Below, one piece after another: positions 1 to 11,055 of a DNA stretch of 64,000 bases. Position 1 is the first letter of the stretch, and each line of letters opens with the position of its first letter. The position numbers and the translations under genes were made by a program. The notes under the pieces were generated by a model. It was not told where the DNA came from. It searched no databases and was given only the letters and a program-made list of their open reading frames with translations. The stretch is taken from NCBI GenBank assembly GCA_011800805.1, contig MPNW01000064.1, forward strand, positions 21,588 to 85,587. The letters are read 5' to 3'. The stretch comes from Hirudo medicinalis (Eukaryota > Annelida > Clitellata > Hirudinida > Hirudinidae).

Positions 1-3000
1 ATCCAGTTCTTTCCAGGCCTAACTCGAAGCCTCTTCGTGAAAATTCGTGAACACTGAACCTTGGTTATCATTCAAGTACATTTTCCTAGCAAGAAATCCC
101 CACATTTTCAATGAGTTCAAGTCTGGAAGGTTTGTGTCCATCTTGAAGTGCGTCGGGGAGCATTAATATCAATTTTAATTTACGTGATTAAATGTAATAT
201 TGAGTTTCTAAATATTAATTCTAATAATAACCATAATTATGATCCAATTAACACAACCTTAAGCTTGTGACTATTCCAATAAATATTTCATAAATCCGTT
301 GGATTTAGAAAGAAGTAAAACTGCATTTCTACTGTAATTTGTGTGAAAAAATTTGTAATTTGCTGACCTGTTTTTTGAACCGTCCTTCTGTGAGTAGCAT
401 TAATGATGTGTCATCAGATGATGACATATTCAGATGATGGTTAAGAACTTATTGAAAATCGATTACATTAATATTAACTGTTATAATACTGTTGCAATAA
501 TTATAAATAACATATTAATAATAATTCTAAATAAGACATTCACAATAACAATTCTAACGACACTAATAATAAGTCTTAAAATCCAGTGAGCCTTGAACTC
601 CATGATTCCATTACGTTGAGATAGTTCACATTTACTCACTTAATGTCAGCTGATCCATTTTTTTTTAAATCTGTGAATATTTTCATTGCTTATTTAACAT
701 AATTAATTTAACTAAATAAGTTAATTGTCCAATTATTAACCTAATTATATTAATGTCATAATGTTGCTATTAATCTTATTATATTAACCTAATTAGCATT
801 AATTGTCTCATCGCATTGTTGTATTGTATCTCGGTGGTTGACTGACAATTGCATGGCAGTTACACCTCAGAATACTGCCTAACCCGGCAGAGAATGAAAA
901 CTCAGTCATTAGCGCGGCAAACAAAAGCGACTCGGGAACTAAATAACGGCTCTGCCAGCCTCGAAGACATCAAATGGATCCACAGACTTCCACGGACATC
1001 CATCACTTGCAGGGCACTTCCAGTTGGATCTCTTCGCTCAGAAAATTCGATCAATTCTCAGTTCTCGATTTGCTTGAATGAAATAAATTGCTTTTTCCAT
1101 TTTTCCACTAAATTATGATAAAATAATTTGTCATCTGCGAAACTCTCCCCCATCCGAAAAAAAAGGGGATTAAAGATCAGCCATCCGTATTTAACAATTT
1201 CATTTCAACTCTCAAAGCATGAAAATCTGACATGAAATGAAATGAAAATGTCTTCAAATGGTCGCTTCATTAAAGCTGTTATCGTCATGCAGATTGAATT
1301 TTAAAAGTCAATCAGTCAACAAAGAGAAGCGAAAGTCCATATGGGCGTACAAGAAGCAAATATTTGCAGCCAGGGAATGAACACGAGAGGTCAGCACCCT
1401 GTGATTCGTTATTTTCACCCACACCTCGTTTCAGTCACGCAAGTAAAGCAGGAATTAAATTGAAGGAAACTTTAGGAGATGGAAATTTTAATTAGAAACA
1501 AAAATGGAGGAGGAAGTAATGAAGAGATGGTTGAGATGAGCCAAGATTATTCTGAGTCGAGTTTTCATGGAGGTGTTGCACTCGTTTTAAAATGCGGTGC
1601 CGCGTGAAGAATAATTCTGATGAGTCAATCAAGCCACACGAGCGTTGTTTGGTGGACAAAATTGTTTCTTCCTTGATAATTCTCTTCAACATTCCCGTCT
1701 GTTCGAGAATCAAGATAACCAGCGATGCTATCGGACATGAATTTATGTGTGAGTGCTGCTACTGCCAATAAAACAAACAGAACGAAAGCAAGTATCAATC
1801 AGCATTGTTTACACCTGGTGAAATGATAAATCAATAATGGAGTTAATGAAACCTCTGTTGCAAAGGCAAGGATTGTTGCATTACAAATGGTTATTTTATG
1901 CGTTTATTCTTTCGAAAGAAGTTAATTTAACCAAAGACGCGTTCACTCAATTTGTCACTGAGAGTTTCTTTGGTCAGAACAATTTCTCGCGAAAAAAATT
2001 TATTCCTCAGATGCGGACTTATGTCGTAAACCAATCTGACGCAATAATGGCCTCTTCCCTCTCTTCCAATTTTCCAACAGGCTGTTTGCTTCCTTTCGTG
2101 AACAAACAATTGTTTTTAGATTTTCCGACGACCGTCAAATCATTAAGGCGCTGAATAATCAACTAACTAAACCAATGAATATGAAACATTCTTATTCGTC
2201 AGAAGTTCGAAGGTCGACGTCATTTACTCCAGGAGATCAACTGTACTTACGATGTAATGTAATCCCAGTACATCGGTGTATTTTTGTTTAAATTGTGGAA
2301 AGTGAAGTGATTTTGAAATTGATGTGCTTGTGTTAAACTTCATGGTGTTCACGTAAATGATGTCCGAATGAATGGGAGGAATGTTTATATTTAAAAGTGA
2401 ACATTGATTGAGATCGCATGTTCTCCTCAACTTTAAATTTAATCACATGGTAGCTCAGTTTTGATTCACGGGTGCATCTCCTCATCCCATTAAAAATAAG
2501 TTGGAATTTATTACTGCATACGACAAGCAGATAATAATTTCTTGCCCTGAAACTTCCATACGGCGAGGTTCAAACCCTTTGTTAATATTTATGTTCAACA
2601 AACCACTAACTTTCCTGAGTTAGTAAAGCTTCGTGAATTCAAAATCCAACTTTTATCCTCCGTTATTTCATCAAGCACATTCAAGCACTGTGCATGCGGG
2701 TGAACTCATAACTCGTGATAATTCGATTGATATGCGCTTTATTATGGCGTCGTTTCATTGCGAGAATCTCGACCTAGGAGATCTTCTGGAGAATTACACA
2801 AAAGAAGGTCAGCACAGTTTGCATCGTGTTCTCATAACTACAACTTCTTCTATTCAATTACATCAATTCGCCGAAAACACATTAAGAAATGAACAATATA
2901 GAAGACGATCAATAAACATTGCAAACATTGTGCAAATTACTGCCAACATAAATAAACTCACCTCTTCGAGTGTGCTTTGGCTTCATGTGTTCCAACTCAT

Positions 3001-4786
3001 GGAACTCGCCGAAATTCCGACATGAAAGAATTGCGAACACAAAGAAGGCTTCATAGAAACAAACACATCATTCTCCCCTTTTTTATTATTACGCTCACTT
3101 CCGCTCTGACGATTGCTGAGATCTCGCGATCGAAGTCCAATCTCACGAGAATTGTACAGCACTGACTCGACGGAAAGCAAACCCGAATGAAATTGAGAGA
3201 TGTGGCAATGGAGAGTATGAAGTTGATGATGACGATGTTAACGGTCCATGCACCAAAAATTAAATTCTCCACTTAGTCTTCCACTGGTCATCCATTTTTT
3301 GCTTACCTTCGGAACACCTTGCCCGACCAACTTAATTTTCCTGTTATTTCCTTTTTTCTTTTCTTTATGAGGCCTCGAGTGGCGGCAATGCCTAAAAGAT
3401 GTTTCTGATGCAACGCAAAGGAGAAACTTTGAAATAAAGATCAAAGAGTCCACTGATCAATGAATTACACTTTCTATCAATTTGCAAGCAGAAGTCACCA
3501 TGGACTCACATCTGCTCAATTCCTCCTCCTGTTTTGGATACATCCTCAAAAGACCACAGTTTTTGACTAATTATAAATTTATTCACGACATATTTTATTT
3601 CAAATCTCATAAATTTAATTTAAATGTTTCAATTTATTCGTTTAAAAATTATATCTACATTCTTGTATGCCTCCACTCAAACTGCTCTGATATTCGCTTA
3701 GTTGGCAGGCACTCATTAAAATTAACGTTCATTTTATAACACGGAAGATTACAATATCCTCCGTCAGGTTTGTCAATCCTTCTATAAAGTCCTCAGTAGT
3801 CATAAGCCAACTGAGCTAAAATTAACAGTTGTCGAAAACCCAAGAAGCTATGTACGAGTTCACGGAACTACTGGACTACTCGAGTAGTAGCAATGCCAGG
3901 ATTTAGGCCTGGTCGGGATATGCCTCTGCACAGGGGCTCCACCAACCTAAAAACCTTTTTTTACTTATCTGGATTGGAGGCAACATGACTGGCGCAGAGG
4001 CTCTGGGGTCCACCACCATACTGCAGAGGGGCCTCCAACTGGGTAAATCCGGTGCTGATTAGTCGTGCAAATACGTGTTCAATAAAAGTAATAGAAATTA
4101 ACAATATGTACCCTCTTTCAATTAATTTCATAATCGTTCCACCACCAATCACGATAATCGTGGGAAAATCATTCACCAACCATTGGAAACATCCTTTACT
4201 TCGAAAGCATGTCAGAGTCTGAATTAGCGTTTTTTCTTTTTGGCTTACCGCGATGATAACGGACGCGGAGTTTTCCTCCTTTCGGTTGCTGCTCAACCCG
4301 AAACTGCCTCCGAATGGACCAAATAATGTAATATCATTTAAAACCTATTGGCGGAGAGTCGCTTTGTGGTATTCATTTCAAGTCAACATCGTATGTTGTC
4401 ATCAATCAAGATCTTCAACCGCGTCAACCCACCAATGCCATGCAAACTGAAACACCTGTCAACCAACAAGCAGAAGCTCTCTTTTTTCCACCAGGTGCCA
4501 ATTAATAAGTCAAGAACTTTTGATATCAACAAAGAACTATTCACTTTATTATTGACTTTGCTGAAGCACATTACCAGTGCTCGGCCTCGTGGAAAGTGCA
4601 CGTCGAAGCAAAACGTCACTGAAGCAGTAAGCTGCAATAACATCAAGTTTCACTGCAATGACGTCGCAGCTATGCGATTGATTTTAATCAGTGGTACGAC
4701 AAATAAAGCAACGATTTAGTCAACAAAAAAAGATGAAACATCAGACAGACATGAAAGTTTGAGACTTTGTGGCCCAATTCAGTGAG
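1..4786. other. No recognisable gene; AT-rich non-coding DNA
   Basis: I read both strands and found no open frame with a recognisable domain or a consistent chain of exons. Open frames of about 60-130 codons exist (for example 1837-2154 and 2633-3025 on the plus strand and 3961-4296 on the minus strand), but none shows a known motif, and they overlap one another in several frames as chance frames do. Around 3,905-4,035 there are two similar G/C-richer phrases about 90 bases apart (an 'aggggctccacc'-like core), perhaps a small degenerate repeat. Exons of an unfamiliar gene or untranslated sequence could be hidden here. Confidence 0.4.
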
Positions 4787-7355
4787 TTAAGCTTTAGCAA
4801 GAGCAACAACTGTGAAGTTCAGATTTGTGGGGTCCCTCTCCATAAATTTCTTCACCACTGCAACTGAATCCTGAAATGGAAGAGGCAAAGTTATGATAAA
4901 AACAGGTAATAACAAAATATAATGCTTCAAAATACTCATCACGTATGACGGCATTAAGAGCATTTTTGCACGACATTTCCGTGCCCGTCGCTGTTTTTTA
5001 TTGTTCGCGATCGACAGGTCGGTTTCCGTTCGCTCGTTCGTCGCCGAAGATGTTTTCGACGATCGTCCGAGTCATAAATAATGCATTCAAATATGCTAAT
5101 AATATGGTTAAAATCTTTTGTTGCTTTGGTTCTGTTATGGATGACCCCTCAACCTTTTATGTCTTTGGCGAATTTCAGAACAAAGTCTCAAATTTTTTGA
5201 ACCAAAACAGCTGAAAGACAGGATTAAAAAAGTCACCTCTAAAAGCGTTTCCTCTGTTGTCGGTCCGTGACTCACGGGTCCGTTCCTACGACCATCTGCA
5301 ACGCAAACTCAATTAATGAACATCTCTGTGAATGTCATCAAACCAAACTACAGCGATTAAAAATATATGCCCACATCTTCAGCAACATATAACGATTCAG
5401 AGTTCGATCAGCAGAACTTTAAGAGCACAAAAATAATGCACCTTAAATAATAAACACATCTCCTTAACATGTTTTAGGCGTCTCACAAAAACTTTATAAC
5501 TGATTAAAAAGCGGCTTGTTGGAAACACTGGCAATTTATGATATCGCTGTGCTGATATCGCAATTTATGATATCCTAACAGTAGAAAAAAATGAAACCGA
5601 ATTCATTTCATAATTTGGCAATGTTTCAACGACTCATTTATAAATTAGCAAATAAAATATATTTATTCTGATAACATGAGGATTGGCCCAATTAGGTGCA
5701 TTCCTGCACTAAGCATTATATAACACGTTGGCAACCCAGCCTTAAACAGCCCGTGCCAACCTTTACATAGGGGTGCCATACAAATGCTAGAGCGATTGAA
5801 AAGAGCCTTCGCATCCAATTCAGACAGAATTCGTCAAGACATCTAAATAATATAAATACAAATCCCGTAGAAAAAAGGTATAATACCGAGTTCATAAAGA
5901 GTTCCTCCGTAATGAATGAAAGCTACAAAATGGAGATCAACCTTTTCATGTCTTGATGGCACCTGTTTAATAAAGTAAACAGTAAATCATTAATTTTAAG
6001 ACATGTGAGATGATCAATGGAGAATCTTCAAAGAAGAAATAACACCTAAAAATATTGAAGCAATAAAAGCTGACTGACTCTAGTCTGGCCTTCTTTTGCC
6101 ACCTCCTCGTGCACCTCTCCGAATGCCTACAAATATTTCACCCGATAAATTCACTAGCCGCTCGGCAATCGCTACAAAATTGTCGTTATCTCTAAATTTC
6201 TTTTAATTTTTTAAGCAACGATAAGCACGAAGAAATCAATTAGACCGAATCTGATTCTAGAAGTTTGCCTCTTTCTTGAGGGGTCATGTTCTTTGTGTCC
6301 CCCAAAAATTTGCTGAGATGTTTCTCTTCTGATGTAACAAAATTAAACAAAATGTCATTCTAACAAAATTCTAAGACGAGATTTCCTAAATATTACTTAC
6401 TGTCAAAACCAAGTTGGTTAGCATTGTTTAGAAGAGCATGTATGAGACCAATAGTCCCACAAGCATTTCCTATGCTTTGCCTGATAAAATACACTTCAGG
6501 TGCCTCTACTTCTTTCCCTATTGCAGTACTTTGACTCTAAGAAATATTTTAAATCTTATGAAATCAACATTCCAAAAAAAACAAAGTAAATTTAACTTTG
6601 CATATGCAACAAAATGAATGAATTATTTCAAAAATGATAAAAATAAATAATTTAATGCACAGAAGAAAAACTATCTAAACAAAAAAAATGCAAGCAAACT
6701 GAAAACCTGTACTGAGAGAGGAAATAAAAGCAAAACAGCCACAACTGGTCTTGGAATCAAAGATAACATTTCTTGTTCAAATGTAAACACATCAACAAAC
6801 TCCCAGTCCTTTTTCACACCTAACTGCCTAAGATACTAGACAAAATTTGAAGGAAACACATTAAAAAAACAACATAACAAAACATAATGCAAAATAATAT
6901 GTTAATGACTGCACTAAAAGCTTATATAAACTGATTGACTTGTCATCACATTCTTCTCAAACCTTTTGCTCAGGGCACAGAAGCAAAAGAGCAATGACTG
7001 GCCGTTTTAGGGCTTTAAGACCCTCTTCGGTCAAATCATATATGTCATGAAACGACCATTCATTGGAAACCCCAAGTTTCCAGGCATACTAGCATTTTTG
7101 TTAATAAAATAAAGATTAGTGAGGCACAAAACCTTACTTACTTTAAATATATTACAATTATTCTAATAATTTATAATTACGAAAACCATTAACACTAGAT
7201 CAAAGTTGATAAAATTAATGTGAAAACTGTTACCTTGTTCATGACCTGCACAGAAAATAAAACGAATTTAGTAACTTTAGTGTATGCATGAACAAATTTC
7301 CAAATATAGTAACCTCAGGATTTGATTCTAACGGTAACCATCTAGTTTGGCTCAT
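4787..7355 (-). CDS. UCHL3: Ubiquitin carboxyl-terminal hydrolase, UCH-L3 type (peptidase C12)
   Basis: Cysteine protease that removes small adducts from the ubiquitin C-terminus (known for the family). Coding exons in transcript order: 7314-7355, 7234-7245 (12 nt), then 6963-7088 or 6707-6835, then 6401-6536, 6246-6328, 6079-6126, 5887-5962, 5237-5295, 4787-4870. Every junction is GT-AG and phase-compatible. Using one version of the third exon gives about 222 residues, against 230 in human UCHL3. The start [14 protein letters not shown] matches the family N-terminus. Catalytic residues are visible: oxyanion Gln81 and nucleophile Cys87 in [13 protein letters not shown], His161 in VDLHFVAF, Asp176 in YELDGRR. 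The variable crossover-loop region falls in exons 6246-6328 and 6079-6126. The gene looks intact. The third exon is present twice (see separate entries). The identification is secure; alternative exon use is inferred. Confidence 0.93.
6707..6835 (-). other. UCHL3: UCH-L3 alternative exon 3b (canonical version)
   Basis: A 129-nt exon with acceptor CTAG|TA and donor CAG|GT, phase 0 at both ends. It encodes 43 residues beginning [17 protein letters not shown] and containing [13 protein letters not shown], which closely follows the human UCHL3 segment around its PRPVCAVLLLFP. It lies 127 bases downstream of exon 3a in the transcript direction. Inclusion of both exons would keep the frame but duplicate part of the UCH fold, so inclusion of one at a time is the likelier outcome. 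Confidence 0.85.
6963..7088 (-). other. UCHL3: UCH-L3 alternative exon 3a (divergent version)
   Basis: A 126-nt segment with acceptor CTAG|TA and donor AAG|GT, phase 0 at both ends. It encodes 42 residues starting [13 protein letters not shown] and containing [11 protein letters not shown]. By eye it aligns with exon 3b over its whole length with about 17 identities in 42. It is the copy nearer to the microexon. The family motif PRPV is changed to KRPV. The frame is open throughout, so it looks like a usable coding exon and not a relic. Confidence 0.8.
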
Positions 7356-8093
7356 CGTGCGTTTCTAATCACTAAAAGCTCCGTCCCCAGACAGCCGACG
7401 GCAGATCGATTCTGACGAGCAGTCTCACTTTTATCTATAATAAACCCTAAATTAACATAGATTTGAATATTAGTCAGTTTTACAAAAACGTTCACATTTT
7501 CAAAACTTCAAGATTATAATTTTTTAATTTATGATAAATAAATACACATATGCCATTACTTGCAAAATCAAGGAATATGCGGGTTCACCACAAATTTCAC
7601 CACTAGGTTGTTCTACATTAAATTGTTATTATTTTATTACTAGCTGAACTTGATGCCGAAATAAGTCTCTCAAGTAACCCTGTGGCACTAAAATAACCGA
7701 TAAAGTTCATTTACAACGCGATTTAGTAACACGATGTAATTAGAATTTCCAAGATTGTCTAACGACTACTAACGCATTATATTTGGTCACAAAGATTCAT
7801 TAAACACAAATTTTCTTTAGAAAACTCATCTAATAATTTGATCGTTTCTCAATAAAGCCAACCCTGGAAAAGCTTAAAACATACCAAAAAGCATGTATAA
7901 CCCACACTCTGGTTGATCACATTTTAAAACATTAATGTTACTCCCAAACTCTGGTCACATTAAATTTACTTGTATAGATATCCAGCTGCATTTCATAACA
8001 TCTAATTTGGATATGCAAGTAATTTGTGTGATAAAATAGCAGGAAGTCTGTTTTAATAAAATTCCCTTTAAAATTTTATTACATCAGTAACAT
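7356..8093. other. Intergenic: UCHL3 promoter side and RpS25 copy A 3' flank
   Basis: No coding sequence is seen. The 80 bases just upstream of the UCHL3 start (about 7,360-7,440) are richer in G+C and CpG than their surroundings, as expected for a 5' UTR/promoter on the minus strand. The rest is AT-rich and should contain the 3' UTR of RpS25 copy A. Confidence 0.45.
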
Positions 8094-8668
8094 TCATGAG
8101 TCAGCCTCTGTGCCCTTGGTGGCTCTGGTGAAAATCCATTGAGAATGGTGCTTCTCAACAAGTCGAATCAAACCTAATTAAAAAATTTGGCATTTTAGCT
8201 CATGAACCCATTATTAAAAAATGTAAATTAGTGTTACCTTTCTGCTGGAGTTCCTGAAGGGCAAACCTAGCCAACGAAGCCCTGATCTTTAACCTTTCTG
8301 AGACAACAGATGGAGTGATCAGCTTATAAGAAGGCACCTCCTTGTACAATTTGTCATAAGTAGCCTTGTCAAACAACACCAAATTGTTCAATTTATCCCT
8401 GACTTTTCCCTTAGACCACTTCTGCAAGCACAAAACGAAATGTGATGTAACCGCGTCCTACACTCAAGGTTGGGAGAAATTACCTTCTTCTTAGCCTTTC
8501 CTCCGGAGCTTCCCTCCTTCTTTTTGGCTGGAGCGGCACTTTTCCCCTTTTGTTGCTGCTGCTTAGGCGGCTAGAAAAAATTAATTTAGTTAAAATTTGT
8601 AGTTCAAATAAATCGGAAACGAAATTAACTATAAACTATTTGAAAGTGGAGCAACGGGAACCAACCAT
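8094..8668 (-). CDS. RpS25: 40S ribosomal protein S25 (eS25), copy A
   Basis: Small-subunit ribosomal protein eS25, part of the 40S head (known for the family). Coding exons: 8666-8668 (the ATG alone), 8484-8570, 8238-8421, 8094-8173; all introns are GT-AG and all phases close. The product is about 117 residues (human 125). The basic N-terminal tail [18 protein letters not shown] is followed by the highly conserved [20 protein letters not shown] core, the winged-helix region [17 protein letters not shown], and the C-terminus [13 protein letters not shown]. An ATG followed directly by an intron and an upstream pyrimidine tract are typical of ribosomal protein genes. A second copy with the same exon structure lies 7 kb away. 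Confidence 0.95.
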
Positions 8669-8687
8669 CTCTCAACACGCACGTACT

Positions 8688-8697
8688 AAAAAGGAAG
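8688..8697 (-). promoter_or_regulatory. Likely 5'-TOP transcription start of RpS25 copy A
   Basis: Read on the minus strand, CTTCCTTTTT lies about 20 bases upstream of the ATG. A C followed by a pyrimidine run at the cap site is the terminal oligopyrimidine (TOP) signature of ribosomal protein mRNAs. The start site is inferred from the motif only. Confidence 0.5.
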
Positions 8698-9160
8698 TAG
8701 AACATTGTTGTTAATCGAAGGTGCACAGATATGAAACTTTTAAAAGATGAAATATTTTTATGTTTAAATTATTTTTGTTATATTTTAAATTTAATTACGC
8801 AATTAATAATTTAAACCATTGTGTATTACACTTAATTCTAAATGTTTCTATCTCTAACAAATCTAGCCATGAATATTAGTTGCAAAATCATGCATAGGGA
8901 TGGCTCTAGTACATAATGTATAATTTATTTTTAAATTTTATGTTATTAAAATGACTATTGTAAATCATTAATCATCCCTAACATCTCGGATTCGAACAAG
9001 ACGAACAAAAAAAAAATCGGTCATGAACCGTTTTGTTTACACCTTTATGGTGATGAGCCCGAGTGTGGTTTTGCTAGCGCATGTTCTAATGAAACTTCAA
9101 TTCCACTAAAACAAAGAAAAGAAGATATACTTCAAGAAGACTTTAATAGGTCTTAAAAAG

Positions 9161-9215
9161 GAGTGGTTTTATCACACAGACAGTCAACCTAAACCAATAT
9201 AAATTAATGTTAGAT
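9161..9215 (+). repeat. Small hairpin repeat, copy 1 (degraded)
   Basis: Shares the pattern GAGTGGTTT-ATCACA...TAAACCA.TATAAA.TAATGTTA with copies at 9856 and 17131. The two arms (gtggttt and aaacca) could pair around a loop of about 20 bases. It sits immediately upstream of the retrotransposon relic. Confidence 0.5.
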
Positions 9216-9233
9216 TATCCAAACGATTGACAG

Positions 9234-9766
9234 ATGCTTTTCAATGCAGATAAATACTCCATTATGCATATGAGATGTAGAAATGCAAAAGTGGAATATG
9301 AATTTGGAGGAAGCTTTTTGGAATTTGCAAAAAAAGAAAATAGAGTACTTGGAATGATAAGGAGAACAGCAGTAAGTAGAGTTAAAGATGTAGTTCGGAG
9401 ACTGCATAAAGTATTGGTGAGACCACATCTAGAGTATTGCATCCAAATTGGGAATCCACATTTGAAAAAAAATATGTTGGAAGGAGTGCAAAGAAGGACA
9501 ACCAGGATGATAAAAGGATTAAGAAGCTGAGTTATGAGGAAGGATTAAAAAGGTGTCAGATGACTACTCTGGAGAAGAGGAGAAGCAGAGGGGACCTCAT
9601 TGAGTCTTTCAACATTTTTTATCGGGGAGGGAAAGCCTTTTGTCTCAATAGTTTTTTCAAAGACACAAAAACTGCTTCTACTAGTGATTGTAAGTTATAT
9701 TTAAAGCTTCCGGAAACTCAAAAAATTATTTCAGCACAAAGGCGGTTTCCCTACGGACTAAATTAG
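9234..9766 (+). mobile_element. Non-LTR retrotransposon relic (end of reverse transcriptase, CR1/Jockey-like)
   Basis: Two overlapping frames (9234-9530 and 9437-9766), offset by one frameshift, carry the C-terminal region found after the reverse transcriptase catalytic core in CR1/Jockey-clade elements. Visible motifs are FNADKYSIMH, NRVLGMIRRT, LVRPHLEYC, GVQRRTTRMIKGL, LSYEEGLKR and TLEKRRSRGDLIE. The segment between the first motif and NRVLGMIRRT is much shorter than usual, which suggests an internal deletion. The catalytic part and the 5' end are missing. This is a dead fragment; hairpin-repeat copies lie just outside on both sides. Confidence 0.8.
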
Positions 9767-9855
9767 AAGAGGATGATATCCATGTGGATGCAGTAGATAA
9801 ATATAAGATAATATATAATATAATAATATAAGTAAATATGGATAATAGGAATTAA

Positions 9856-9905
9856 GAGTGGTTATTACATAGATCTTGGTCTTCTTAACCACTATAAATA
9901 ACTAT
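9856..9905 (+). repeat. Small hairpin repeat, copy 2
   Basis: Arms agtggtta (9857-9864) and taaccact (9886-9893) are perfect inverted complements around a 21-base loop, followed by ATAAATAA. The loop resembles that of the copy at 17131 (ACATAGAT-TCGGTCT-like). It lies just downstream of the retrotransposon relic. Confidence 0.6.
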
Positions 9906-10071
9906 GTTGTGTTAAGGCTGAGGGCAGCTTTCCTCAAAGCAAGAAGGTTTCAAGACTGTGAAATCCAGCTGATATAAAAATAAGTTTTAATTAAGTGTCC
10001 AAAAAGTTGCCTTTTGAATGCATTGCATCTGAGAATTGCTGTCTAATATATTTGATATCTTATGTCTATAA

Positions 10072-11055
10072 ATGAAAGTGCAACATCCGATGATCATTCA
10101 AAGTCTGGTTGAAGAAGACCCAGATGTTGATGCGTTTTACAGACTCACAAGAAGACATTCAAATGTTTGCTTGGATATCCAACCCAAAGCTCGTCTGTAC
10201 CTCAATCCTTCTAAAACATTCTCCCTTCAATTCACAAAACATCCTTTTCCACCAGAGGGCTTTCTAGGGATTGCTTTTACCATCAACTGTGACACATCAA
10301 GCCATGGGCATCTTCAGGTCCTACAGGTCTCAGCAACTCATGTGGCTCATTAGACACAAACTTGCATTGGTCATGCAACATTTTATCAGAAGAGGAATGG
10401 TCACAACCTTTTGATGGACTTTGGAACAGCAGTTTATGCTGTATTCAAAAGTGGGAACTTTTAAATACTCTGAAATCATGGAAATGTTCTTCAAAGAGTT
10501 TTGAGGAGTTCATCTTGGAACTCAACAGAGTTGTTGTTGATGGTGGATTTTGGAAAGAAGATTATGACCTGGTACAAGCCTAGTTAGCTGATCTCAAAGA
10601 CATTGACAGTTCACCACTTGATCAAGTCATTGCAGACATATTTGTTATCAATGTTATGAACTATAATTGGTTGCCTCGTTAAGTACAAAAAACAGGTCTC
10701 ACACTTTATGCCAGAGAACAAATGACCTAAATAACAAGCACTGTCATAGCATACACGATGATATCATCTTTGAAGTCATGCGTAGTCAGTGCGGACTTCC
10801 GACATTGAACACATGGAAATTACTGAGCAGCAATTTGCTGGCAAGCGTTGCTCTTGCTGTCAGCATTTTTTTGGACGTGGAATCATCTCTAGGCTTGCCT
10901 ATGAAGCGCTTTACAGACTTCACTTCCATAATATTGTTTATTCCGGGGACAATGACGTGCCAACGAAATTATCGAACGAATGGAAAGTTACACCAATAAA
11001 CTTAAAATATGATGAATTATCCAGTCTCTTGCTTGCATGGCTGCATGCTTCTTGA
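10072..11055 (+). pseudogene. Broken, intronless relic of a DUF288/STELLO-like protein
   Basis: The first frame (10072-10353) reads SLVEEDPDVDAFYRLTRR, which resembles the 'DPDVDAIYRLT' motif of DUF288/STELLO-type glycosyltransferase-like proteins as I remember them. After a frame change, GIFRSYRSQQLMWLI (around 10,300) resembles their 'IWRSYxxQRLLW' segment. After a further change, LLNTLKSWKCSSKSFEEF and GGFWKEDYDLVQAW (10362-10620) resemble the region that follows. Stops and at least two frameshifts interrupt the series and no introns separate the motifs, so this looks like a decayed retrocopy or transposed copy. The stretch 10,667-11,055, containing HFHNIVYSGDNDVP, may continue it but I am not sure. 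The family assignment rests on memory. Confidence 0.5.

Noticed and set aside
3961..4296. 111-codon minus-strand open frame
   Set aside because: No recognisable motif or homologue in memory, overlapped by other frames, and no splice context; treated as chance.
8174..8237. snoRNA in the conserved RpS25 intron
   Set aside because: The intron is only 64 bases and shows no C/D or H/ACA box layout; gene conversion explains the similarity better.
8200..8433. Continuous RpS25 open frame ending [13 protein letters not shown]
   Set aside because: The ending is read-through into the intron; the real end is the spliced exon 8094-8173.
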